Positions 25,320-34,427 of a stretch of 34,596 nucleotides of DNA are shown piece by piece (the stretch's first letter is position 1; every line of letters begins with the position of its first letter). The translations under genes were made by a program, and so were the position numbers. The notes beneath the pieces were generated by a model. It saw only the letters and a list, made by a program, of their open reading frames with translations. It was not told the origin of the DNA and made no database searches. The DNA is from Desulfobulbus sp. (GTDB taxonomy: Bacteria; Desulfobacterota; Desulfobulbia; Desulfobulbales; Desulfobulbaceae): NCBI GenBank assembly GCA_028684915.1, contig JAQUEZ010000057.1, forward strand, positions 1-34,596. The letters are read 5' to 3'.

Positions 25320-25951
25320 GGAACCCGCTCCAGCAACATGATGCCGTAGGTGGCCCGTAAGTTTTTGAAATAACGGACCATATTGCCCCGATAATCGCGA
25401 TGATGGGTATTGATTGCCACCTCACGCACCGTGCGCACGCCGGATATGCGGAGGAATCGTTTGAAATCGCGAATTGAAATAACCCGAATATTGGGGGTGT
25501 TATACCATTCATACGGTAATTGATCGGTGACCGGCGCCATACCGGTGAACAGCAGTTGCAGCCGTGAGGACCAGTGGGCGAAGTTAGGAAAGCTGACAAT
25601 TACCCGTTTACCGATCCAGAGCAGATCGGTCAGCAACTCCTTGGGATCGCGAATCTGTTGCAGCGTCTGGCTAAGGACCACCACATCGAAACGCCCCTCC
25701 GGGTAGTCGCAGACTTCTTTGCGAAAATCGCCCTGCAAAACGGTCAGTCCGCGCTCGATGCAGCGAGCCACCTTCTCCTCGGAAAATTCGATACCGGTGC
25801 CGCGCACCTGTTTTTGCTGTTTGAGATAATGGAGCAGGTCGCCATTACCACAGCCCAGATCGAGCACCTTGGAACCGGGTTCGATCCAGGAAGCGATCAC
25901 CTGCAGGTCGAACCGCATCGACTCCATTTCCCGGTTATAGGCAGTATTCAT
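25316..25951 (-). CDS. metW: MetW, methionine biosynthesis methyltransferase-fold protein
   Basis: MetW acts with MetX, and the pair is adjacent in many bacteria. The SAM-binding motif VLDLGCGNGDLL is at 29-40. Family segments VVLSQTLQQ, NFAHWSSRLQLL and LPYEWYNTPNIR are present. I start at the ATG at 25951, which overlaps the end of metX by 17 bp; the longer frame from 26017 has no support. Confidence 0.92.
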   Translation of the reverse strand: MNTAYNREMESMRFDLQVIASWIEPGSKVLDLGCGNGDLLHYLKQQKQVRGTGIEFSEEKVARCIERGLTVLQGDFRKEVCDYPEGRFDVVVLSQTLQQIRDPKELLTDLLWIGKRVIVSFPNFAHWSSRLQLLFTGMAPVTDQLPYEWYNTPNIRVISIRDFKRFLRISGVRTVREVAINTHHRDYRGNMVRYFKNLRATYGIMLLERVP

Positions 25952-27092
25952 GGTACATCCGATCAAGAAAACCGCTGACCAGGCTGTCGAGTCGTCTGTT
26001 GGGCAGCAAAAAGGCATCGTGCCCGCCCTGGGCTTCGATCTCGCAAAAACTGACGTCGGAACCGTTCTTCTTCAGGGCAGAGACAATGTCCCGTGATTGA
26101 TAGGTGGGATAGAGCCAATCGGAAGAAAAAGAAAGGACGAGAAAGCTGACATCAGCCAGGGCCTCGTTGACAAGCATATTATGACCGCCACGCTCCAGGT
26201 CGAAATAGTCGGCCGCCTTGGTGATATACAAAAGGGAATTGGCATCAAAGCGATCAACGAATTTTTTTCCCTGGTGGTGAAGATAGCTCTCCACCTGGAA
26301 GTCACCGCCGAAATTGAACGAAAGAGCATCCCGATGCATGCGGCGCCCGAACTTTTCGCGCATGGCCTCATCGGAAAGATAGGTCACATGACCAATCATC
26401 CGCGCCACGGCCAGGCCATGGGTCGGACCGGCACCATCGTAATAGTCGCCGTTGTTCCAATCCGGATCGGCCATAATCGCCTGCCGGGCCACCTCGTTAA
26501 AAGCAATAGCCTGGGCGGAGTGACGGGTGGTAGTGGCCATGGGAATGGCGGATCGGGTCATTTCTGGAAAATCTGAGCACCAGCGCAGCACCTGCATTCC
26601 CCCTACGGAGCCGCCTACCAGGGACATCAGTTGTTTGATCCCCAGATGCTCGATCAGATATTTCTGGGCATGGACCATGTCACGGATAGTGACCATGGGG
26701 AAATTCAGTCCGTAGGGTTTGCCGGTTTCAGGATTGATCGAGGAAGGGCCTGTGGAGCCGCAGCAGCTGCTGAGGATATTGGAACAAATGACAAAAAAGC
26801 GGTTGGTATCGATGGGCTTCCCCGGTCCCACCATATTGTCCCACCAACCGGGCCGCTCGTCGCTTTCATGGAAACGGCCGGCCACATGGGAGTCGCCGGA
26901 AAAGGCGTGAAGAATGAGTATCGCATTGCTGCGCTCCGGATTCAACGTACCCAGGGTTTCGTAGGCAAGCGTGATCGGCCCCAACCGGGTGCCACAGTCA
27001 AGCAACAACCCATCCGGTGGCTCGGCAAAGGTGAAAAATTTTCGTTCGACCAGCAAGGATTCCCCCAGGCCTTCAACAACACTGCTGCTCAT
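25935..27092 (-). CDS. metX: Homoserine O-acetyltransferase
   Basis: This alpha/beta-hydrolase enzyme acetylates homoserine for methionine synthesis. The nucleophile elbow is GGSVGGMQ (usually GGSMGGMQ). Other family segments are LILHAFSGDSH, WWDNMVGPGKPIDT, the GCGS-like SCCGSTGPSSINP, and the closing GGHDAFLLP that supplies the catalytic His. I start at MSSSVVEG (27092). An upstream frame to 27215 would run through the terminator-like hairpin. At 385 residues it has the normal length. Confidence 0.92.
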   Translation of the reverse strand: MSSSVVEGLGESLLVERKFFTFAEPPDGLLLDCGTRLGPITLAYETLGTLNPERSNAILILHAFSGDSHVAGRFHESDERPGWWDNMVGPGKPIDTNRFFVICSNILSSCCGSTGPSSINPETGKPYGLNFPMVTIRDMVHAQKYLIEHLGIKQLMSLVGGSVGGMQVLRWCSDFPEMTRSAIPMATTTRHSAQAIAFNEVARQAIMADPDWNNGDYYDGAGPTHGLAVARMIGHVTYLSDEAMREKFGRRMHRDALSFNFGGDFQVESYLHHQGKKFVDRFDANSLLYITKAADYFDLERGGHNMLVNEALADVSFLVLSFSSDWLYPTYQSRDIVSALKKNGSDVSFCEIEAQGGHDAFLLPNRRLDSLVSGFLDRMYHEYCL

Positions 27093-27127
27093 CGCGTCCC
27101 GCTTCTGTGGTTCTGGGGCACCCAAGG

Positions 27128-27147
27128 AAAAAACCCTACATTGTAGG
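27128..27147 (-). terminator. Terminator-like hairpin upstream of metX
   Basis: On the minus strand CCTAC-AAT-GTAGG is followed by G and six T. A second stem GGATAA/TTATCC lies immediately upstream. The stem is short. It could end the patB-like transcript or attenuate transcription into metX. Confidence 0.35.
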
Positions 27148-27257
27148 ATAAAATTTCCCTTATCCCCCTTTTGCTCCATCGGTGAGATATAAGCACAGCC
27201 AGGGGTTGGCGCCATAAGAAAATGACGCTGCCTTGCAATTGCAGCCGCACTTCTTGA

Positions 27258-28403
27258 TTAGGCAAGTGACCGTTGCATCCGTTCGAGTGCCTCTATGAGC
27301 AGCGAGCGGGGGCAGCCGAAATTGAGGCGGACGAACCCGGGAAGTCCAAAGGATCGACCATCGGAAAGACCAACACCGGCTGCTTCAAAAAAGCCTTGCG
27401 GATCTTCGAGGTCCCGCTCGCGAACATCGATCCAGGCCAGATAGGTGGCCTCCACCGGACTCAGGGCCAAACCGGGCATCTCATCGATTTTCCGCGTTAG
27501 CAGATCTCGATTATCGCGAAGGTATTGCATCAAGGCCAGGCGCCAAGGTTCGCCATGGCGATACGCAGCCTCGGCAGCCGCATAGCCCAGCAGGTTGACA
27601 TGGGGGACGATGCCCTCCATGGCCCGGTGAAGTCGACGGCGCAGGCTCGGATCCGCAACCACTGCATACGAGCAACCCAGGCCGGGGATATTATAGGTTT
27701 TGCTCGGCGCCTGCAGGGTAATAGTGCGGTGACTTATCGCCGGATCAAGCATGGCCAGGGGAAGGTGGTGTTTGTCGGCATCCAGAATCAGGTCAGCATG
27801 GATCTCATCGCTGCAGAGAATAAGATCATGTTCCTCCGCCAATTGGGCCACCGCCAGCAACTCGCCCCGACTCCAGACCCGGCCCACCGGATTATGCGGA
27901 TTACAGAGCAGCAGTAACCTAGTCTTCGGGGTAATCGCCCGTGCCAGCGCTTCAAGATCCATACTCCAGCGACCGCGCACCTCCCTAAGCGGCACACACA
28001 CCGTTTTTTGCCCCATTAACTCGGGCGCGCTCACAAAAGGCGGGTAGATCGGGGTGAAGGTGATAACCTCATCCCCGGCCTGGCCCACGGCCCGGCAAAC
28101 CGCATTCAGCCCGGTCACTAACCCAGGCAGCCAGACCAACCATTGGGGTTGGATCTGCCAGCCATAGTGCTGATCCAAATGCGCCATTACCGCTTCGACA
28201 AGGGACTCCGACGCCAGGGTATAGCCAAAGATGCCGTGATCTATCCTCTGGTGCAGAGCGGCCATCACCGCCGGTGGCGAAGGGAAATCCATATCAGCCA
28301 CCCACAAAGGGAGAATATCGCGGCCTTGGTAATGCCCCCATTTCAAACTGCTGGACCGGCACCGGTCTATGACGGTATCAAAATCAAAAGGGGCGGTCTT
28401 CAT
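27258..28403 (-). CDS. PatB/MalY-type cystathionine beta-lyase or aminotransferase
   Basis: This 381-residue class I/II PLP enzyme has the MalY/PatB hallmarks: LPLWVADMDF near the start, CNPHNPVGR, SDEIHADL, and the PLP lysine in SKTYNIPGL. The likely reaction is C-S lyase action on cystathionine, giving homocysteine. It is the first gene of the leftward sulfur-amino-acid cluster, 165 bp before metX. Confidence 0.85.
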   Translation of the reverse strand: MKTAPFDFDTVIDRCRSSSLKWGHYQGRDILPLWVADMDFPSPPAVMAALHQRIDHGIFGYTLASESLVEAVMAHLDQHYGWQIQPQWLVWLPGLVTGLNAVCRAVGQAGDEVITFTPIYPPFVSAPELMGQKTVCVPLREVRGRWSMDLEALARAITPKTRLLLLCNPHNPVGRVWSRGELLAVAQLAEEHDLILCSDEIHADLILDADKHHLPLAMLDPAISHRTITLQAPSKTYNIPGLGCSYAVVADPSLRRRLHRAMEGIVPHVNLLGYAAAEAAYRHGEPWRLALMQYLRDNRDLLTRKIDEMPGLALSPVEATYLAWIDVRERDLEDPQGFFEAAGVGLSDGRSFGLPGFVRLNFGCPRSLLIEALERMQRSLA

Positions 28404-28513
28404 TGCCGCCCCCGATAGAAATGCGTTATATGCACGTTGCTCAAGGGGTTTGTTTCGTCAATATGATATCGATATTCCATCCAGCCCCTATTCGCATCCC
28501 TCGTGGTGACTAT

Positions 28514-28604
28514 TGATGGACTCGTAAAAATTCCATCACACCCTAAGAGATAGGTAAGTAAAAATGCTGCGACGCTATGGATTAAAGCTTTTACGACGCC
28601 ATCA
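28514..28604. repeat. MITE-like inverted repeat, copy 2 (91 bp)
   Basis: It starts TGATGGACTCGTAAAA and ends TTTTACGACGCCATCA; 15 of the outer 17 bases pair. It is between the end of ettA (28634) and the start of the PatB-like gene. No flanking direct repeat was seen. Confidence 0.85.
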
Positions 28605-28633
28605 AACGTCACGATTTTTCATGAAACGAAAGA

Positions 28634-30319
28634 CTAGTCGCGGGTCAACTGACGATAACGGATACGATGCGGCTGTTCAGCATCGGCACCTTTGCGTTTT
28701 TTGTAATCCTGCTCATAGTCAGAGTAATTGCCTTCAAACCAAACCACCTCCGAATTCCCTTCAAAGGCCATGATGTGGGTGGCAATACGGTCCAGAAACC
28801 AGCGGTCATGGCTGATGACCACCGCACAACCGGCAAAGCTTTCCAGAGCTTCTTCGAGGGCACGCATGGTATTGATATCGAGATCGTTGGTCGGCTCGTC
28901 CAAAAGCAAAACATTGCCGCCTTCCTTGAGCATCTGCGCCAGATGGACCCGATTGCGCTGCCCACCGGAGATCTCGCCCACCTTCTGCTGCTGATCGCTG
29001 CCGGTAAAGTTGAACTTAGCCACATAAGCCCGGGCATTGATCTCACGGGTGCCGAGCCAAATGGTCTCCTGCCCCTCGCTGATAACCTGGAAAATGGTCT
29101 GCTTGGGATCAAGCGAATCTCGGGACTGGTCAACATAGGCCAGTTTCACCGTCTCGCCGACACGAATCGTCCCCGCATCCGGCTGCTCCTGGCCGGTGAT
29201 CATTTTAAACAGGGTTGTTTTGCCCGCACCGTTGGGGCCAATGATCCCGACAATACCGCCCGGGGGCAGGGAGAAGTTTAAGTTGTCCACTAACAGCTTA
29301 CCTTCAAAGGCCTTGCACAATCCCTGGGCCTCAATCACCAGCTTGCCCAGGCGGGGTCCCGGCGGGATATAGAGCTCCATATCGCCGCCCGCCTTCTCGC
29401 TCTGCTGGTTCAAGAGATTCTCATAGGCGGTGATACGGGCCTTGGATTTGGACCGCCGCCCCTTAGGGCTCATGCGGATCCACTCCAGCTCACGCCCGAG
29501 GGTGCGTTGGCGATCGCTCTCCTTTTTCTCTTCCTGGGCCAGTCGCTTCTGCTTCTGTTCCAGCCAGGAAGAATAGTTGCCCTTCCAGGGGATGCCCTGA
29601 CCGCGGTCCAACTCCAGGATCCAGCCAGCCACATTATCAAGGAAGTACCGGTCATGGGTTACGGCGATAACTGTGCCCGGATACTGCTGCAAATGCTGCT
29701 CAAGCCAGGAAACCGATTCCGCATCCAGATGGTTGGTGGGCTCGTCCAAAAGGAGAATATCAGGGTTTTTCAATAGAATCCGACACAGAGCCACCCGCCG
29801 CTTTTCACCACCGGAGAGCACCCCGCACTTCATCTCCGCCGGTGGACAGCGCAGCGCGTCCATAGCCATCTCCAAGCGGGAATCCAGATTCCAGGCATCA
29901 ATGGCATCAAGCTTGTCCTGCACCACACCCTGACGATCGATCAGGGCCTGCATGGCATCGTCACCCATGGGCTCGGCAAACTTTTCATTGATGGCATTGA
30001 ACTCATTCAAGAGATCAACCGTGGCCTGGGCACCTTCCTCAACAATCTCGCGGACGGTTTTTTCCGGGTCCAGCATCGGCTCCTGGGGCAGGTAGTCGAT
30101 GGTAAAGCCCTCGGAGAGGATGGTCTTGCCCTCATGTTCCTTGTCGATACCGGCAAGGATCTTCAAGAGCGTACTCTTGCCCGAGCCGTTGAGACCGAGC
30201 ACGCCGATCTTGGCCCCATAAAAGTAGGACAGGGATATATCTTTTAAGATCTGTTTCTGATTGTACTTTTTACTGACTTTGATCATCGAGTAGATGATCT
30301 TGTTCGGTTCGTTGGCCAT
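28634..30319 (-). CDS. ettA: ABC-F ATPase EttA (translational throttle)
   Basis: EttA binds the ribosomal E site and gates translation according to the ATP/ADP ratio. Two ATPase domains are seen: Walker A GLNGSGKST and GPNGAGKTT, signatures LSGGEKRR and ISGGQRNR, Walker B LLLDEPTNHLD and LLLDEPTNDLD. The linker between them is basic (KQKRLAQEEKK). There are no membrane segments. I start at MANEPNK (30319) because AAGGA lies 7 nt upstream; the earlier in-frame start at 30337 is a TTG. The protein is 561 residues. Confidence 0.95.
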   Translation of the reverse strand: MANEPNKIIYSMIKVSKKYNQKQILKDISLSYFYGAKIGVLGLNGSGKSTLLKILAGIDKEHEGKTILSEGFTIDYLPQEPMLDPEKTVREIVEEGAQATVDLLNEFNAINEKFAEPMGDDAMQALIDRQGVVQDKLDAIDAWNLDSRLEMAMDALRCPPAEMKCGVLSGGEKRRVALCRILLKNPDILLLDEPTNHLDAESVSWLEQHLQQYPGTVIAVTHDRYFLDNVAGWILELDRGQGIPWKGNYSSWLEQKQKRLAQEEKKESDRQRTLGRELEWIRMSPKGRRSKSKARITAYENLLNQQSEKAGGDMELYIPPGPRLGKLVIEAQGLCKAFEGKLLVDNLNFSLPPGGIVGIIGPNGAGKTTLFKMITGQEQPDAGTIRVGETVKLAYVDQSRDSLDPKQTIFQVISEGQETIWLGTREINARAYVAKFNFTGSDQQQKVGEISGGQRNRVHLAQMLKEGGNVLLLDEPTNDLDINTMRALEEALESFAGCAVVISHDRWFLDRIATHIMAFEGNSEVVWFEGNYSDYEQDYKKRKGADAEQPHRIRYRQLTRD

Positions 30320-30515
30320 CGTCTTATCCTTATTCAATAGAAGCTGGGCACGAGCGTGCCCAAGGTCTGTGCATGATCTCTGGGGAAAGCCGCCTGGTCG
30401 CAGCGCGGCATGGCACCTATATACACAATAAAAGGTGGTTCCGGCAAATACTGTCCTCTAAAATTGGGGAAAAAGAATATCGGAATTTAAAAATCCGCCC
30501 TTGCCACACCAAGCA

Positions 30516-31412
30516 TCAGGAACGGGAACCCGTCATCATCGGCCAAAGTTGGGAGAGCAGCATACCGACAAGCATTAGGCCACAGCCGAGTAGCGCCCGG
30601 CCGGAGAGGATTTCGTGCAGCAGCAGCCAGCCGCCCAGGGCGGCAAAGGGAGATTCCAGGCTAAGCAAAATAGCGGCATGCGAGGGATGCGCCTTGCGTT
30701 GCACCACCACCTGAAGGGTATAGCCCGCACCGACGGAACAGACACCGCCATAGAGGATCGGGATTGCAGCATCGATCACCCCCTGAAGACTGATCGGTTC
30801 CAGATACAGACCGGTGAGCAGACTCAACAACCCGCAGACGTAAAACTGGACCATGGCCAGGCGCACCGGCGAAGTACGCGGAGAGAGATAAGAGAGAATC
30901 AGCACATGCCCGGCCCAGAACAGGGCCCCGATCAACTCGAGCAGATCACCAAATTCGATCCGAAAATCTTCGGTGACGCTGAGCAGATACAAACCGATCG
31001 CCGCAGCCACGGCCCCGACCCAGGTACCGATATTGGTCCGCTGTCGCAAAAAAAGACCGCTTATCGGCACAAAAACCACGTACAGGCCAGTGATAAAACC
31101 CGCCTTACCCGCGGTGGTATACTGTAATCCGACCTGCTGCAGGGTGGCGGCGACAAACAAAAAAGCTCCAGCCATCAAGCCAGCCCTGACCAGGGGGATC
31201 TGCCCCACACCGGGGACAAGCGGAGTTTGTGACCGACGCAGCGCCAACGGCACCAGGCAAAGCCCACCGAGCAGAAAGCGGATGCCGTTGAAGGTGTAGG
31301 GACCGACATGATCCATGCCCGCTCGCTGAGCGACAAAACCAAAGCCCCAGATCAACGCCACCAGCAAGAGAAGCAGGTCGGCCTGGGCTGTATGTTGTTT
31401 TTCTCCTTGCAT
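30516..31412 (-). CDS. EamA-family (DMT) transporter
   Basis: This 298-residue membrane protein has about ten hydrophobic segments in two EamA repeats. Repeat 1 begins LLLLLVALIWGFGFVAQ with FNGIRFLLGGL; repeat 2 includes GALFWAGHVLILSYL and ends LLHEILSGRALLGCGLMLVG. The substrate is unknown. I start at MQGEKQ (31412); the longer frame from 31640 overlaps the divergent lipoprotein gene. Confidence 0.88.
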   Translation of the reverse strand: MQGEKQHTAQADLLLLLVALIWGFGFVAQRAGMDHVGPYTFNGIRFLLGGLCLVPLALRRSQTPLVPGVGQIPLVRAGLMAGAFLFVAATLQQVGLQYTTAGKAGFITGLYVVFVPISGLFLRQRTNIGTWVGAVAAAIGLYLLSVTEDFRIEFGDLLELIGALFWAGHVLILSYLSPRTSPVRLAMVQFYVCGLLSLLTGLYLEPISLQGVIDAAIPILYGGVCSVGAGYTLQVVVQRKAHPSHAAILLSLESPFAALGGWLLLHEILSGRALLGCGLMLVGMLLSQLWPMMTGSRS

Positions 31413-31524
31413 TCTTGCAGGTGTCCTGTTTTCCTTTGGGCTGTTGATGGTATTGCGGAGAAGGGCAAATGAACGCACCTCCCCCTTCTCCGGAGAAAAT
31501 TCTTCCTCTTTGCGGAGCGTATAC

Positions 31525-32052
31525 ATGTCGAAATGGAGACAACTTGTTCTGGCCGCAGCGGTCCTGCTTCCCCTTTCCGCTTGCGCCGTCCAGGAAAACG
31601 TCAAACAGCTTGTCGGCTTAGATGGCGATACGCAGACCAACTACAGCGGGCCAGTGTATCCGGCTACCAGCAAAATAGCCATTGCTTTTCAGCCTGATCA
31701 AGTGGGCCGATCCTGCCGGGTCTTTGCTCAGAGTTTGGTCGAATTACCGGCCAATATGAACGGCAAGGAGATCGAGGACCTGATCCTCGCCGAGGCCGGT
31801 ACACGCGGGGCTGACCAGGTGTTGATCGGGCGGAGCCGTCAGGCTAAAGACGATAACGGTCCCAATTTCCTCTACTATGGCCCAACCAGTGAGTATCTTT
31901 GCAGCGAGCAGTGCGGTGGCTGGAAATATGGCTATTCCTTCTGGGAAGAACAGGGGGAATGGCTCAGCCTTGGTTACGGCGAATGGGGCAAGGCCGGTGC
32001 ACGGTTTGAAACGCCGGTCGTTACCCAGGTGATCATGCTTCGTTGTCAGTAA
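31525..32052 (+). CDS. Lipoprotein of unknown function
   Basis: This 175-residue protein has a lipoprotein signal (MSKWRQLVLAAAVLLPLSAC; lipobox LSAC, lipidated C20). The mature part contains ATSKIAIAFQPDQVGRSC, LILAEAGTRGADQVLIGRSR and a Trp/Tyr/Gly-rich region (CGGWKYGYSFWEEQGEWLSL). I recognise no family. It is transcribed divergently from the EamA transporter, with 112 bp between starts. The ATG follows GCGGAG. Confidence 0.75.
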   Translation: MSKWRQLVLAAAVLLPLSACAVQENVKQLVGLDGDTQTNYSGPVYPATSKIAIAFQPDQVGRSCRVFAQSLVELPANMNGKEIEDLILAEAGTRGADQVLIGRSRQAKDDNGPNFLYYGPTSEYLCSEQCGGWKYGYSFWEEQGEWLSLGYGEWGKAGARFETPVVTQVIMLRCQ

Positions 32053-32060
32053 ATCAAAAA

Positions 32061-32223
32061 AGATGGACTCGTAAAAAGTCCATCACACTCTAAGAGATGG
32101 CTCAGTAAAAACACAGATATACAAGGAGGAGTGTTTTTTTCGGCGCGAAGGCATACAGCAGGCATGTCGAGTGCCCGGAAAAACGCTGCGACGCAGGAGA
32201 TCGAAGTTTTTACGACGCCATCA
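32061..32223. repeat. MITE-like inverted repeat, copy 3, long form (163 bp)
   Basis: This copy has the same ends as the others (GATGGACTCGTAAAAAG and TTTTTACGACGCCATCA) plus 72 extra bases at 32115-32186. The extra segment is bordered by near-repeats AAAAACAC and AAAAACGC. A direct repeat ATCAAAAA flanks the copy (32053-32060 and 32220-32227). The first 23 bases form a hairpin, GATGGACT/AGTCCATC. Confidence 0.85.
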
Positions 32224-32262
32224 AAAAAATCGGCCGATGCGGATCTAGGTCAGCATCGGCCG
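32224..32262 (-). terminator. Intrinsic terminator of the receiver-pyruvate kinase gene
   Basis: CGGCCGATGC pairs perfectly with GCATCGGCCG (12-nt loop). On the minus strand ATTTTTT follows. The T tract directly abuts the end of MITE copy 3. Confidence 0.88.
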
Positions 32263-32303
32263 TTCGACTCTATCGCGCATCCTTTTCCCCACGGGGATAG
32301 CGC

Positions 32304-34094
32304 CTAATCCTTTTCCACCCGAATCACCTGGACCGCACCTAACTGGCGAATCCCGCTGCGGGTAACCCGCGGCCCCTCCACCACTGCCACCGTCTCACCG
32401 GCGTGAATATAGCCCCACTCCCGCGCCATGGCCAAGGAGCGGAAGACCATCTCGGTGCGCCCAAGCTCCTCGCGGATAATCAGGGGAAAAATATTGTTGT
32501 AAAGGTTGGAGTGACGGGCCACATGCAACGACTTGGTCACCAAGAGCGTTGGCACCTTGCGGTTCCATTTGGAGATAATCGGGTAGAGCGAACCGTCAGG
32601 ATCCAGCAAAAGAGTGGCGCTGTTCGTGCTCAGGTTGGCAACCACTGACAGGGCGGGATAGGTCAGCGCATCATGCTCCAGTTCACGGAAATTATCCGCG
32701 CCGGGTTGGGCATAGCGTTCTTCCTCGCAAATGATCGAGGCCATGGTGCGCACCACATTGACCGGATCCACGCCGGTAGCCGTCTCTTGCGAAAGCATTA
32801 CCGCATCGGTCCCCTCCTTGATAGCCATGCTCACATCGGTCACCTCGGCACGAGTCGGTCGGGCATTGGTGGTCATCGAATCGAGCATCTGGGTGGCAGT
32901 GATCACCGGCGTGTTCAGCTCCCAGCAAAGGCGAATAATCCGCTCCTGGATTCGGGGGACCCTGGCCGCAGGCAGTTCCACCCCCATATCGCCACGGGCG
33001 ATCATGATCGCATCAGCAACCTCGACGATTTCACGGATATTCTGCACCGCCTCGGGCTTCTCAATCTTGGCCACTACCTTGAGGTTGCGTTTTCCCGAAC
33101 TTTTGATGTAATTCTTGATCCGCCAGACATCCTCGGCAGTGCGGACAAAGGAAAGTGCCACATAATCAACAGAATGCTCCAACCCCCAGTCCAGGTCCTG
33201 CCAGTCCTTTTCAGTGACGCTGGGCAAAGACAGCTCGGTGGCAGGGAGGTTGATCCCCTTGCTTGATTTGAGTTTACCGCCAACCACCACCTCGCAATGC
33301 ACCTCTTTCGCCCCTTCCTTGAGCACCCGTAACTCGAGCAGACCATCATCGAGCAAAACCGGTTCACCGACGCGCAAATCAGCGAGGATGGCGGGGGTAA
33401 TGGTGGATATCCGCTCTGTATTCCCCTCGACCGGCTCCGCTTGAATGACCAACACCTCGCCGACCTGAAGTTGAATTGCCCCGTCCTCCATGGGACCGGT
33501 ACGGATCTTGGGACCGCAGAGATCCTGGAGCACGGCAATGGGTTTTTCCCAGGCCTTTTCCGCCTCGCGAATGGCGCACAAGGTTTCCTCGTGGGATTGG
33601 TAACTGCCGTGGGAGAAGTTGAGCCGAGCCACATCCATCCCGGCCAGGATCATTTTACCAAGTATATCCGGCGTGTTGCTCGCTGGCCCGATGGTACAGA
33701 CAATCTTGGCCTTCTTATTAACGCTGGTGTGGGTTTGCCGGGGGATACCGGCCAGGCGCTTGAACAGCTTGTCAAAATCAAAGGGTTTGGCCAGCACCCC
33801 AAGAACATTGGCATGCTGATGCAATCGATCCATGACCTCGCGATCATCTAAGGTGGACGTCACCACCAGGATCGGCAGGTGTGGGCTCACCACGCCGATA
33901 GCTTCGATAAATTTAAACCCATCCCAATGCGGCATTTGAATATCAGTCAGGATGGCATCGTAGGCATTTGCAGTGGCCAACTGAAACCCCTGGTGGCCGT
34001 TATCAGCAACATCGACTTCGCACCCCTCTTTTTCCAGGCGCGAACGCAACAGATGCTGGGTGGGTTTGGAGTCTTCGAGAACAAGAATACGCAT
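32304..34094 (-). CDS. pyk: Pyruvate kinase with N-terminal response-regulator receiver domain
   Basis: This 596-residue fusion has a complete receiver domain at 1-115: acidic pair E7/D8, phospho-acceptor D51 (in LTDIQMPHWDG), T79/S80 and K103 (in AKPFD). A linker of about 10 residues leads into a full pyruvate kinase from about 127: KAKIVCTIGPAS, VARLNFSHG (R157, N159), GPKIRTG, VAKIEKPEA (K343, E345) and ARGDMGVE (D369), TATQMLDSM, then a C-terminal domain. All kinase catalytic residues appear intact. The ATG at 34094 follows GGAGG at good spacing, so the receiver is truly translated. Phosphorylation by a histidine kinase could control glycolytic flux; no such kinase lies in the window. Confidence 0.93.
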   Translation of the reverse strand: MRILVLEDSKPTQHLLRSRLEKEGCEVDVADNGHQGFQLATANAYDAILTDIQMPHWDGFKFIEAIGVVSPHLPILVVTSTLDDREVMDRLHQHANVLGVLAKPFDFDKLFKRLAGIPRQTHTSVNKKAKIVCTIGPASNTPDILGKMILAGMDVARLNFSHGSYQSHEETLCAIREAEKAWEKPIAVLQDLCGPKIRTGPMEDGAIQLQVGEVLVIQAEPVEGNTERISTITPAILADLRVGEPVLLDDGLLELRVLKEGAKEVHCEVVVGGKLKSSKGINLPATELSLPSVTEKDWQDLDWGLEHSVDYVALSFVRTAEDVWRIKNYIKSSGKRNLKVVAKIEKPEAVQNIREIVEVADAIMIARGDMGVELPAARVPRIQERIIRLCWELNTPVITATQMLDSMTTNARPTRAEVTDVSMAIKEGTDAVMLSQETATGVDPVNVVRTMASIICEEERYAQPGADNFRELEHDALTYPALSVVANLSTNSATLLLDPDGSLYPIISKWNRKVPTLLVTKSLHVARHSNLYNNIFPLIIREELGRTEMVFRSLAMAREWGYIHAGETVAVVEGPRVTRSGIRQLGAVQVIRVEKD

Positions 34095-34259
34095 GCCAAC
34101 CTCCGGGCTGGATTTACAGGTTGTCTTCGATCATTCTCTGTAGCATAGTGGAAAACCGACGAAAGAGGAAAAGGGAAATGTGCCCGAGCAGAAAACGGCA
34201 TGGAATTTCCCGATACATGCAATAAAATGCCCGGTGCAATCCGGGTAGCGGGGGAATGT

Positions 34260-34427
34260 ATGCAGGTAATTCTTGATCTCTGCCTGGTGCCGCTGGGAGT
34301 GGGTGTTTCTGTCTCCCAGTATGTAGCCGAGTGCCATCGGGTACTTCTGGAAACCGGCCTGAAACACCAACTTCACGCCTATGGTACCAATATTGAAGGC
34401 ATAACCACTACATTCAGCTATATGTAA
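34260..34427 (+). pseudogene. MTH1187-family thiamine-binding protein, truncated
   Basis: The frame reads MQVILDLCLVPLGVGVSVSQ, followed by YVAECHRVLL and HAYGTNIEG, the strongly conserved first half of MTH1187/YqgV proteins, which are about 100 residues long. After NIEG (34400) the sequence changes to ITTTFSYM and stops. Family members continue with a conserved second half (EWDEV and onward). The base composition turns AT-rich exactly there, so an insertion or deletion has removed the 3' half. GGGGGA is the ribosome-binding site. Confidence 0.8.
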
